DNA of 7,342 nt from Leptospira perolatii (lineage in GTDB: Bacteria > Spirochaetota > Leptospiria > Leptospirales > Leptospiraceae). The DNA is taken from NCBI RefSeq assembly GCF_002811875.1, contig NZ_NPDZ01000028.1:1-7342 (forward strand), in the 5' to 3' direction. Position numbers and translations under genes: made by a program. This document shows positions 1 to 6,147 of the stretch, piece after piece (position 1 is the stretch's first letter; every line of letters starts with the position of its first letter). The notes below the pieces were generated by a model. The model saw nothing but the letters and a program-made list of their open reading frames with translations, made no database searches and had not been told where the DNA came from.

Positions 1-80
1 TCGAATTGCAGAGCAATTCTTGTGCCTGTCTTCGCTTCGCTCAGCTCGCCAACGTCGTCAAGCCTTGGTCGTTATCTGCC
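1..80 (+). repeat. attC-like GC-rich structured repeat, copy A (5' part outside window)
   Basis: This is the 3' part of a GC-rich repeat seen three times in the window, always in this orientation. Positions 51-75 are identical to 7248-7272 of copy C (25 bases), ending in GGTCGTTAT. Near the window edge is a perfect hairpin, GAATTGC (3-9), loop AGA, GCAATTC (13-19). It sits where copies B and C carry CTTGC-NNN-GCAAG. A GTTATCT box at 71-77 matches the 3' core position of integron attC sites (GTTRRRY) only partly. The attC reading is inference. A lineage-specific intergenic repeat of another kind is the alternative. Confidence 0.55.
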
Positions 81-103
81 ATGCCGCGCCCCTTCATTAT
101 AGC

Positions 104-131
104 GCCTGCCGTCCATGGCAGGCTTTAATTT
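104..131 (+). terminator. Hairpin with short T-rich tail upstream of hamA
   Basis: A perfect 7-bp stem, GCCTGCC (104-110) and GGCAGGC (117-123), encloses the loop GTCCAT and is followed by TTTAATTT. It could terminate read-through from the preceding cassette or act in the leader of the hamAB transcript. The T-tract is short and interrupted, so the terminator call is moderate. I saw no convincing sigma70 promoter between this hairpin and the hamA start. Confidence 0.45.
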
Positions 132-170
132 CAATAAAGAAATAAGTAATTGTGCAATCTATGAAGAACC

Positions 171-1016
171 ATGAATAATAAGCCATTTCAATCAGACAGA
201 GTATTAGAAGAAACAATAGCTGAAGGGGGCTTTAAAGCATTCAAAGTAGGATTTGATCAGAAAGAATTCAGAATGCAACCGTTGGCTGATGTCATTGCAA
301 GCGTTATACCTGAATTTGCTTTAGGACACTATGAGCTACCGCAAGTTCCTGTGACCGATATTAGAAGTAGGCTAAAGCAAGCTGCGATTAAATTATATAC
401 TACTGATAAGTATCAAAAAAGAGGTGAGTTTGGTGAAGTTATTCTTCATCTATTACTAAGAGATTTTTGTGAATCATTTCCTTTAATCTCAAAGATCAAT
501 TTCAAAGATGCCACTAATTCAACAGTTAAAGGGTTCGATGGAGTTCACATCATTGACAATGGAACTTCAAAGAAATTATTATTAGGTGAATCTAAAATAT
601 ATAGTGATGGTAAAGAAGGAATAAAATCTTTAACGAAAGACTTGAAACAGCATTTGACTGAAGACTATCTAAGAAAAGAATTTTTGCTAATTTCCCCCAA
701 GATTTCTGAAAATGTTCCTGATCGGGAACATTGGATTAATTTAATGCATGAACATACTACATTAGATCAAATATTTAGCGGAATTTGTATTCCTCTAGTT
801 TGCACATACAGTAGCCCTTGCTATACTAATCATTGCGAAAACACAAAAGAATTCTTAAATGAATTTATTATCGAGTGTAAATCTTTAAAACAAGAGTTCG
901 ATTCAAATAAGATACAGACAGACGTTGACATAATATTAATGCTTCTACCCGTTCAAGATAAAGCTAAATTAACAGATGAATTACATTCAAGACTAAGGAG
1001 TATGCAATCAATATGA
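171..1016 (+). CDS. hamA: Hachiman anti-phage system nuclease HamA (DUF1837)
   Basis: This is a 281-residue protein with the DUF1837/HamA arrangement of a PD-(D/E)XK-type nuclease. RGEFGE at residues 84-89 supplies the helix glutamates, KGFDGVH at 120-126 an acidic strand, and LLLGESK at 136-142 the E-x-K pair (E140, K142). In characterised Hachiman systems HamA is the DNA-degrading effector held in check by the helicase HamB, acting in the cytoplasm on damaged or invading DNA. The length suits the family. No signal peptide or membrane segment is seen. The ATG at 171 is preceded only by a weak GAAGAA. Its TGA overlaps the hamB ATG, which implies translational coupling. The family call rests on motifs plus the adjacent hamB. 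The nuclease mechanism is family knowledge. Confidence 0.88.
   Translation: MNNKPFQSDRVLEETIAEGGFKAFKVGFDQKEFRMQPLADVIASVIPEFALGHYELPQVPVTDIRSRLKQAAIKLYTTDKYQKRGEFGEVILHLLLRDFCESFPLISKINFKDATNSTVKGFDGVHIIDNGTSKKLLLGESKIYSDGKEGIKSLTKDLKQHLTEDYLRKEFLLISPKISENVPDREHWINLMHEHTTLDQIFSGICIPLVCTYSSPCYTNHCENTKEFLNEFIIECKSLKQEFDSNKIQTDVDIILMLLPVQDKAKLTDELHSRLRSMQSI
995..1000 (+). promoter_or_regulatory. Shine-Dalgarno sequence for hamB inside hamA
   Basis: AAGGAG lies within the end of hamA, 12 bases before the hamB ATG at 1013. The spacing is longer than usual. A nearer ATG at 1002 opens only a four-codon frame that stops at the ATGA overlap, so hamB is probably translated by coupling to hamA. Confidence 0.55.
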
Positions 1017-3199
1017 TTTATGAAAGTTACAACCAAGTGTTAAATCGCCTTTCTGATTCTGAGCCACTGTCTTTTGATGATAGTTTTTCAATTTCTAAAC
1101 TATGTTCAAAGTATTTGAGTACTCAAGAGAAAAATCAAGAGGCTCGTGATATCATAATAAGAATTCTAAATGTTTGGGAAAAGATAGATAGCAATACTCG
1201 TCAAATTTGGAACGATTTAGTTGAAGCATCTGGACTATACCCTTACTTAGATTACGCAAACCTTTCAGATAGTGCGGCTCTTCGGTATGAAGTTCATGAG
1301 TCTCCATATCTTGAGAATATTTATCTCCATGAAGAGCAGATGAAAATCTCACTTGAATTGCTTTCTGGTAAGTCTGTTGTAGTAAGTGCCCCAACTAGTT
1401 TCGGAAAAAGTCTATTAATTGAAGAAACCATTGCAAGTAAGGTTTTTAAGAATATTGTTATAATTCAACCTACTCTTGCTCTTTTAGATGAAACTCGCAA
1501 GAAATTAATTAAATATAGAGATTATTATAAAATTATTGTATCGACTTCTCAAGAACCTGATTCTCATAAAGGCAATCTTTATTTATTTACAGGAGAACGA
1601 GTTGTCGAATACCAAAATTTCCCAAATATAGATTTTTTTGTAATTGATGAATTCTACAAATTGAGTGTTGAAAGAGAAGATGATCGGGCAATTGTCTTAA
1701 ATCAGGCCTTTTATAAACTTCTGAAAAAAACAAAGAAATTTTATCTCTTAGGACCTTTAGTAAACAATGTATCTGAATCTTTCTCTCAAAAGGTTGATTT
1801 TAGTTGGCATACAACTAACTTCGCAACTGTTGCTGTAGATGAGCATAACATTGAGATTAAAGAAAAACTTCGAGCAAAAGAACGTAATATAAAGAAAGTT
1901 GAACTTTTATTCAATTTATTGGATCAACTAGAGGGAAGCACCTTAATATATTGCGCATCTCCAAATAAGGCAACACAACTATCAATTAGATACGCTTCAC
2001 TGCTTGAAGATGCTATGGCTTTTTCAATCTCTGAGACTGCAAATGACATTTCAGAATGGATTACAGTTAATATCCATAGACGATGGTCTTTAAAGGATGC
2101 AATTGACCAAGGAATTGCTTTTCATCACGGAGCTTTACCTCGTCATTTAGGGAGTTCGATTGTTGACGCTTTTAATGAAGGTAAAATTAAATATCTTTTT
2201 TGCACCTCTACACTTATTGAAGGAGTGAATACATCTGCTAAGAATGTGATTCTTTTCGATAAGGAGAAGGGAAAGAAAAATTTAGATTTTTTTGACTATA
2301 AGAACATTGCGGGGCGATCCGGTCGTATGAAAAAACATTACATTGGCAATGTTTATCGATTTGAAAAAACCCCCGATCAGCTTGAATTGTTTCTTGATAT
2401 ACCTCTTTTTAATCAAGAAAAAGCACCAATTGAAGTGCTGATTAATATGAATACAGAAGAGATTGAGCAGAAAGGAGCTGATCGATTAGAAGAATTCAAT
2501 TTACTTCCTGACTCTTTAAAAGAAGTAATAAAAAAGAACTCAAGTATCAATGTTGAAGGACAAATTTCATTAGTTAATGAAATTGAAAAAAACTTTTATA
2601 ATTACAAAGATCTTCTTAATTGGACGGCTTATCCCTCTTTCGATCAACTTGCAGCTGTGTTGGAATTAGGCTGGAATTTTTTGTTAAAGCCATATGATAA
2701 TAAAGCAGATGTTCGCAGCGCAAGACAATTAGCATATCTAACCAACAGATATTCTAGCTTAAAATCTATTCAGGCACTAATCGCTGAAATAGTAAATGAT
2801 CCACGTAGAATCCAAGAAATTCCAGATGAGCAGGAGAGAATTGATCAAATGACATTTTATATACTTAATATATCTAGAAATTGGTTCGAATATAAAATTC
2901 CAAAATGGTTGAATGCTATTTCGGATATGCAACAATATATATTTCAGAAAAAGAATTTGATACCTGGAAATTATTCATTCTATTCTGGACAAATTGAACA
3001 TAGATTCCTTCCTCCCAGTTTAAATGGGCTGCTTGAGTATGATATACCTCAATCGATAATAACAAAATTACAAAGGATACTCAAATTGGATCTTTCTACA
3101 GATGCTTTAATTGATCTAATAACAAAACTTAGTGATGATGAATTAAGAAATTATGGCTTAATTCAGTACGAAATTAAAAAAATCCGTACAGCTTTGTAA
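1013..3199 (+). CDS. hamB: Hachiman system superfamily 2 helicase HamB
   Basis: This 728-residue SF2 (Ski2-like) helicase has its core in the N-terminal two thirds. A glutamine-containing LHEEQM lies at 105-110, Walker A APTSFGKS at 126-133, motif Ia around QPTLALLDE (152-160), and Walker B IDEFYK at 211-216. A motif III-like LLGP is at 245-248, motif IV around LIYCASPNKA (311-320), FHHGALPR at 370-377, motif V TSTLIEGVN at 398-406, and motif VI AGRSGR at 433-438. Roughly the last 280 residues are a helical region without a motif I recognise. Walker B reads DEFY rather than DEAD or DExH. Family knowledge says HamB binds and surveys DNA and controls HamA. Here the two genes overlap by four bases (ATGA) as one operon. 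No frameshift is seen and all motifs are present, so the system looks intact. Confidence 0.9.
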   Translation: MIYESYNQVLNRLSDSEPLSFDDSFSISKLCSKYLSTQEKNQEARDIIIRILNVWEKIDSNTRQIWNDLVEASGLYPYLDYANLSDSAALRYEVHESPYLENIYLHEEQMKISLELLSGKSVVVSAPTSFGKSLLIEETIASKVFKNIVIIQPTLALLDETRKKLIKYRDYYKIIVSTSQEPDSHKGNLYLFTGERVVEYQNFPNIDFFVIDEFYKLSVEREDDRAIVLNQAFYKLLKKTKKFYLLGPLVNNVSESFSQKVDFSWHTTNFATVAVDEHNIEIKEKLRAKERNIKKVELLFNLLDQLEGSTLIYCASPNKATQLSIRYASLLEDAMAFSISETANDISEWITVNIHRRWSLKDAIDQGIAFHHGALPRHLGSSIVDAFNEGKIKYLFCTSTLIEGVNTSAKNVILFDKEKGKKNLDFFDYKNIAGRSGRMKKHYIGNVYRFEKTPDQLELFLDIPLFNQEKAPIEVLINMNTEEIEQKGADRLEEFNLLPDSLKEVIKKNSSINVEGQISLVNEIEKNFYNYKDLLNWTAYPSFDQLAAVLELGWNFLLKPYDNKADVRSARQLAYLTNRYSSLKSIQALIAEIVNDPRRIQEIPDEQERIDQMTFYILNISRNWFEYKIPKWLNAISDMQQYIFQKKNLIPGNYSFYSGQIEHRFLPPSLNGLLEYDIPQSIITKLQRILKLDLSTDALIDLITKLSDDELRNYGLIQYEIKKIRTAL

Positions 3200-3215
3200 T
3201 TCTTTTAAACTTGCC

Positions 3216-3267
3216 CCGATTATTGCAAATCGGTCCACCCGAACGCTTTGCGATCGGGATGCCGATT
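3216..3267 (+). other. Mutually exclusive hairpins downstream of hamB
   Basis: AATCGG (3228-3233) can pair with CCGATT on either side. Upstream, 3216-3221 gives a perfect 6-bp stem with loop ATTGCA. Downstream, 3262-3267 gives a longer structure enclosing CCCGA (3238-3242)/TCGGG (3254-3258), an A-A mismatch and CGC-TTT-GCG. There is no T-run after either hairpin, so neither is a standard terminator. The element lies in the 3' tail of hamAB. It may be a repeat, a processing or mRNA-stability structure, or a degenerate recombination site. The function is not known. Confidence 0.45.
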
Positions 3268-3290
3268 CTTCACGTAACTTGTTCTAATAA

Positions 3291-3325
3291 CCCTCGTTAA
3301 AACTGCTTCGCAGATTTTACTCGGG
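3291..3325. terminator. Bidirectional terminator-like stem-loop between convergent genes
   Basis: TAAAA-CTGC (3298-3306), loop TTC and GCAG-A-TTTTA (3310-3319) form a stem with one bulged A. CCC (3291-3293) and GGG (3323-3325) can pair outside it. The AT arms give a short U-run on both strands. It sits just beyond the stop codon of the minus-strand regulator and downstream of hamB, the right place to separate the two convergent transcripts. Confidence 0.6.
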
Positions 3326-3326
3326 C

Positions 3327-3602
3327 TTAATCTGTTCGTTCAACAAGATCACTTTTAATAAAGGCGGAATAGAAATAAATAGTTGGTTTTCCATAAAGCT
3401 TATATAGAATCAGAAACTCATCCATAAACAAACGTCTCTGCCCTAGTTCTATTTTAGAAATATGACTTCGACTTCGCTTTAATTTCTTAGCTACTTCAGC
3501 TTGAGTAAGACCAGCGTCCTTTCTTGCAGTTTTCAAAGCTCTGTAAAAGAATTCTTTCTCTTTCTTAGATACTTTCCACTGCGGAAGGACACTTGCAAAC
3601 AT
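3327..3602 (-). CDS. XRE-family helix-turn-helix regulator, controller-protein size
   Basis: From the ATG at 3602 this is a 91-residue protein with one lambda-repressor-type HTH at about residues 21-75. Its core is GLTQAEVAKKLKRSRSHISK (31-50), followed by IELGQRR. Such small proteins act as autoregulators, often as controller proteins of restriction-modification systems. I chose this start because GAGGT (3607-3611) lies four bases upstream. GTG at 3707 and ATG at 3686 extend the frame by 35 or 28 residues, but neither has a ribosome binding site and the added sequence resembles no domain. The promoter (3723-3751) would give a leader of about 115 bases to this ATG. A restriction-modification role is inferred from the HNH and methyltransferase genes about 600-1300 bases away. 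It could instead regulate hamAB or the neighbouring HTH gene. Confidence 0.8.
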   Translation of the reverse strand: MFASVLPQWKVSKKEKEFFYRALKTARKDAGLTQAEVAKKLKRSRSHISKIELGQRRLFMDEFLILYKLYGKPTIYFYSAFIKSDLVERTD

Positions 3603-3606
3603 TGTG

Positions 3607-3611
3607 ACCTC
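3607..3611 (-). promoter_or_regulatory. Ribosome binding site fixing the XRE regulator start
   Basis: GAGGT on the minus strand lies four bases before the ATG at 3602-3600. It is the only good Shine-Dalgarno match among the three possible in-frame starts. Confidence 0.55.
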
Positions 3612-3719
3612 GGAATTTGCTACCTTTTGGGCATTCGAGGGCCTCAGAATTGGTCTTTTTCTGCTTTTCGAATAAGGAGATACCATGAAAACTAATTCTG
3701 CGCTCACAAAGTGCTAAAT

Positions 3720-3748
3720 ACGATAATACTCTGAAAACGTATTATTGT
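3720..3748. promoter_or_regulatory. Inverted-repeat operator over the XRE promoter
   Basis: ACGATAATAC (3720-3729) and GTATTATTGT (3739-3748) form an inverted repeat with 9 of 10 positions matching and a 9-base spacer. The left arm contains the -10 box and the right arm most of the -35 box of the minus-strand promoter. A bound dimer would therefore block RNA polymerase. The likely binder is the XRE regulator itself or the divergent HTH protein. This is inferred from position. Confidence 0.6.
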
Positions 3749-3751
3749 CAA
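3723..3751 (-). promoter_or_regulatory. Sigma70 promoter for the XRE regulator
   Basis: Read on the minus strand, TTGACA (3751-3746) is separated by exactly 17 bases from TATTAT (3728-3723). This is a perfect -35 box and a -10 box one base from TATAAT. Transcription should start near 3716, ahead of all candidate starts of the minus-strand regulator. Confidence 0.7.
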
Positions 3752-3775
3752 TTATATTTTATAAAAGTATTTTGA

Positions 3776-4198
3776 ATGACAGTTAAAAAAGTAGAGAATT
3801 TACTCGGTAAAAAGGTGCAAGCCCTGATCGAAGCAAAAGGGGATAGTCAGAAAGAAGCGGCTGCCAAATTGAAACTTACACCTACCGGAATGAATGGAAT
3901 TGTTCAAGGACGAGTCGAATCAGCTTCGCATTCTTTTTTAACGCTTCTGAAGCATGAGTATAAGCCGGACTTCAACTGGCTTTTAAATGATTCGATCCCA
4001 ATCCTTCCAATTAAATATCTTTCACCGGAAGAGGAAGATAAATTGGTTTCGAAATCGGATCAAGATAAAGTTTTACTCAGCCAAATCAAGACCACAAAGG
4101 GCTTGAGAGAGATTATTCAGAACTTATTGAAGTTCTCTAATCAGGAAAGAAAAGCTATTGGTGATTTGATAGCTGAGTTTTCCAAAAATAAAGATTAG
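3776..4198 (+). CDS. Helix-turn-helix repressor-like protein
   Basis: This 140-residue protein has an N-terminal phage-repressor-type HTH at about residues 6-75. It includes SQKEAAAKLKLTPTGMNGIV (24-43) as the DNA-binding helices and ends in FNWLLND, a motif position common in CI/XRE-like repressors. A linker and a charged helical C-terminus (about 85-140) follow, possibly for dimerisation. No protease or LexA-like domain is evident. The start at 3776 has no clear ribosome binding site, and I found no convincing plus-strand promoter. The gene is divergent from the XRE regulator across a 173-base gap (69 bases if the longer XRE start is used) that holds the operator. It may be the partner repressor of that switch. 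The precise target is unknown. Confidence 0.75.
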   Translation: MTVKKVENLLGKKVQALIEAKGDSQKEAAAKLKLTPTGMNGIVQGRVESASHSFLTLLKHEYKPDFNWLLNDSIPILPIKYLSPEEEDKLVSKSDQDKVLLSQIKTTKGLREIIQNLLKFSNQERKAIGDLIAEFSKNKD

Positions 4199-4239
4199 TT
4201 ATCGTATTCAGTAGGAATTTTATTTTCTGAAATCGATAA
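4199..4239. terminator. Convergent inverted repeat, possible bidirectional terminator
   Basis: TTATCGTATTCAG (4199-4211) and CTGAAATCGATAA (4227-4239) pair at 11 of 13 positions around a T-rich 15-base loop. It begins directly after the HTH gene stop and overlaps the last codons of the HNH gene. The position fits a terminator for both genes. The stem is AT-rich and lacks a clean U-tract, so confidence is modest. Confidence 0.35.
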
Positions 4240-4831
4240 TCTTGTTTAATTTAACTATAATGTATTCTTCTAATGAAATGCCCATTTCTTCGGCTTCGAT
4301 TTTGATGAAGTCAATTGATTTTAATCTTTCTGGTCGCACTATCAATGGTTTTTCAAATTGGTCAGGATAAGCAAAATAACATTTTGAACATTCAAAGGAA
4401 CAACCTTGGCATACGACTCTTTTTTGATTATTGCAATCTCTGCAAAGTAGTTGAAAGTTATCAATAGTGCCGGATCCATTTCTTATTAATGGTCTCCTGT
4501 GGTCCCAGAGCAGGTCTTTTCCGATGTTTCCTTCTTTACCGCATAAAGCGCATTTTTGTTCATTTTGAGAAAGGAAAACCTTTTTATCGGAAGCTGATAA
4601 ATAGGTTCTTACTTTAATTTCCTTTCTTAGGCTACTTCTAAGTCGATAATGAGGTTCTCCATTTACATGAGAAGACTCTATATCATAGCCAAGCTCATCG
4701 CGCAATTCTCGAATTCTTCGATCAAAGTATTTTTGTTTTGTTTCTTCTAAAAGCCTTTTGGAACTTACCCAGTTCCCTTTAGAAAGAATTCTTAGAATTA
4801 GTGCTTTAACATCACTAAGCTTTTCCGGCAT
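4220..4831 (-). CDS. HNH endonuclease with winged-helix N-terminus, probable type II restriction enzyme
   Basis: From the ATG at 4831 the product has 203 residues. A GTG at 4879 would add 16 residues and is the alternative start. Numbered from that GTG, residues 21-80 look like a winged helix ending in DRRIRELRDELGYDIES and HYRL. The HNH nuclease domain then has CALC (110-113), WDHRRP (125-130, catalytic H127), DNFQLLC (140-146) and CRDCN (146-150), so two CxxC pairs should bind structural zinc. A second cysteine cluster, C157, C160, C164 and C167, may hold another zinc. This architecture occurs in HNH restriction enzymes. The divergent neighbour is a C5-cytosine methyltransferase, which supports a restriction role. 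I cannot deduce the recognition site. A standalone HNH nuclease is the alternative. I saw no strong ribosome binding site at either start. Confidence 0.8.
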   Translation of the reverse strand: MPEKLSDVKALILRILSKGNWVSSKRLLEETKQKYFDRRIRELRDELGYDIESSHVNGEPHYRLRSSLRKEIKVRTYLSASDKKVFLSQNEQKCALCGKEGNIGKDLLWDHRRPLIRNGSGTIDNFQLLCRDCNNQKRVVCQGCSFECSKCYFAYPDQFEKPLIVRPERLKSIDFIKIEAEEMGISLEEYIIVKLNKIIDFRK

Positions 4832-4916
4832 AAATGAATAAAAATTCCGAGACCTTACAATCTGAAAAGCAGAAAACACTATACAAATATATGCTTTAGA
4901 TGAGAGTTACGATTCA

Positions 4917-5909
4917 ATGAGAATCTTGGAATTATGTTCCGGTGCAGGAGGTCAGGCTCTAGGTTTAGAGAGAGCCGGATTTGAGCATATAGGCCTGATA
5001 GAGATTGAAAAGGATGCTTGCGATACTTTGGCGCTAAATAGGCCTAGTTGGCCGATTTACAATCAAGATTTAAATAATGTTGATTTTCGCGATTTCAAAG
5101 GGGTAGATTTAATTTGCGGTGGGGTCCCGTGTCAGCCGTTTAGCATTGCGGGGCACCAGCTTGGTCACAAAGATGAGAGAGACTTATTTCCAATCGCTGT
5201 GAAAGCAGTAGAAAAATTAAAACCTCAAGCTTTCTTTTTTGAGAATGTTAGAGGTTTAGCTTCTGCAAACTTCGATCGATATCGAAATTATATTTTAAAA
5301 GAGTTAATTTCATTAGGCTATTATGTTGAATTTAAAGTAATAGATTCTTCAAACTATGGCGTACCCCAGCTACGACCGCGCTTTATTCTTGTTGGTCGTC
5401 GTGATGGGAAGGTCAATTTTCCTTGGCCAAAACCTCAAGGAAAAATAAAAACTGTTTCTCAAACCATCTATGACTTAATGAATGAAAACTCATGGAAGCA
5501 AATTGATCAATGGAAAATTATAGCTGATAAGATTGCACCTACAGTTGTAGGGGGAAGTAAAAAGCATGGAGGTCCAGACTTAGGTCCGACTCGTGCAAAA
5601 AGGCAATGGTCGGAGATGGGTGTTGATGGGAATGGTATTGCAAATCTACCCCCTGAAAGTGATTTTATTGGTTTGCCCAAATTAACTAATAGAATGGTCG
5701 CAAGAATACAAGGATTTCCAGATTCCTGGAAATTTTCAGGGAAGAAAACTTCGACTTATCGCCAAATCGGAAATGCGTTTCCACCTCCTGTTGCTGAGAA
5801 AGTAGGGCAGTCTATCGTTCAATGGCTAAATGAAAAATCAGCAAAAAAATCTAATAATTCCGCTTCTGCATATCAACAAGAATTCTTTGAAGATCTCGTT
5901 GCGTTATAA
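4917..5909 (+). CDS. DNA (cytosine-5)-methyltransferase, probable modification enzyme
   Basis: This complete 330-residue C5 methyltransferase transfers a methyl group from S-adenosylmethionine to cytosine in a specific site. Motif I, LELCSGAGGQALGLERAGF, is at residues 4-22, and the acidic motif II region is near 28-35. Motif IV, GGVPCQPFS, carries the catalytic C72, with motif VI ENV at 109-111 and motif VIII QLRPR at 151-155. The target-recognition region spans about 170-258 and includes the distinctive GGSKKHGGPDLGPTRAKR (212-229). Motif IX is RMVARIQGFPDSW (259-271) and motif X QIGNAFPPPVAEKVG (283-297). All catalytic motifs are intact. It is divergent from the HNH gene with 85 bases between the chosen starts. 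No clear promoter was found there. It should protect host DNA from the HNH nuclease. The target sequence is unassigned. Confidence 0.93.
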   Translation: MRILELCSGAGGQALGLERAGFEHIGLIEIEKDACDTLALNRPSWPIYNQDLNNVDFRDFKGVDLICGGVPCQPFSIAGHQLGHKDERDLFPIAVKAVEKLKPQAFFFENVRGLASANFDRYRNYILKELISLGYYVEFKVIDSSNYGVPQLRPRFILVGRRDGKVNFPWPKPQGKIKTVSQTIYDLMNENSWKQIDQWKIIADKIAPTVVGGSKKHGGPDLGPTRAKRQWSEMGVDGNGIANLPPESDFIGLPKLTNRMVARIQGFPDSWKFSGKKTSTYRQIGNAFPPPVAEKVGQSIVQWLNEKSAKKSNNSASAYQQEFFEDLVAL

Positions 5910-5912
5910 TCC

Positions 5913-5948
5913 CTAACCGGCTTCGCCTTCCTTGGCTGCGCCGGTTAG
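5913..5948 (+). terminator. Perfect 9-bp inverted repeat after the methyltransferase gene
   Basis: CTAACCGGC (5913-5921) and GCCGGTTAG (5940-5948) are perfect inverted repeats. An inner GCC (5925-5927)/GGC (5934-5936) pair lies in the 18-base loop. It starts four bases after the stop codon, so it could end the transcript, but no T-run follows. The outer ends, CCTAAC and GTTAGAA, also resemble a small attC-like core pair. Its role is therefore ambiguous. Confidence 0.4.
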
Positions 5949-5970
5949 AATTCGGGGCGCGGCACAGCAG

Positions 5971-6119
5971 ATAACTAAAAATTGTCGCGGCGCTTCGGGT
6001 TCGCTTCGCGACCCTTGCTTGGGCTATGCCAAATTCCGCTTTGTCACTCGTCTTGCAAAGCAAGCCTTGTGCCAAGTCCTTCGGACGCGCGGAACTTCGA
6101 CAATTACTGGTCGTTAGAC
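5971..6119 (+). repeat. attC-like GC-rich structured repeat, copy B
   Basis: This repeat is bounded by TAAC (5972-5975) and GTTAGAC (6113-6119), the latter an exact GTTRRRY core. Inside, AATTGTCG (5980-5987) pairs perfectly with CGACAATT (6098-6105). Further in are CTTGG (6018-6022)/CCAAG (6072-6076) and the hairpins CTTGC-AAA-GCAAG (6052-6064) and GTCC-TTC-GGAC (6076-6086). The block 6037-6056 is identical to 7191-7210 in copy C. The layout of paired outer core, unpaired spacer, paired inner box and variable middle is that of an integron attC site. Open frames across it are an artefact of GC-rich structured DNA. Recombination activity is not shown by the sequence. Confidence 0.6.
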
Positions 6120-6147
6120 GTAATGGATAGAATATTATCTTACAATT

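Noticed and set aside
97..102. TATAAT on the minus strand upstream of hamA
   Set aside because: There is a perfect -10 box but no -35 at a suitable distance and no minus-strand gene downstream in the window.
1152..1394. 80-codon minus-strand frame within hamB
   Set aside because: It is antisense to the conserved N-terminal part of HamB, has no recognisable motif and no promoter.
3203..3300. Possible attC between TTTTAAAC (3203-3210) and GTTAAAA (3296-3302)
   Set aside because: The cores match only because the DNA is AT-rich. There is no GGTCGTTA end and no sequence shared with the three repeat copies, so it is not called a site.
3501..3695. 64-codon plus-strand frame opposite the XRE gene
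   Set aside because: It is a shadow of a clear HTH gene on the other strand, with no domain and no start signal.
3745..3773. TTGTCA-17-TATTTT as a plus-strand promoter for the HTH gene at 3776
   Set aside because: Transcription would start at or after the start codon, so it would need a leaderless or different start. Not supported.
4855..4885. TTACAA ... TATACA as a plus-strand promoter for the methyltransferase gene
   Set aside because: The spacing is 19 bases and both boxes are weak. It is plausible but not strong enough to list as a feature.
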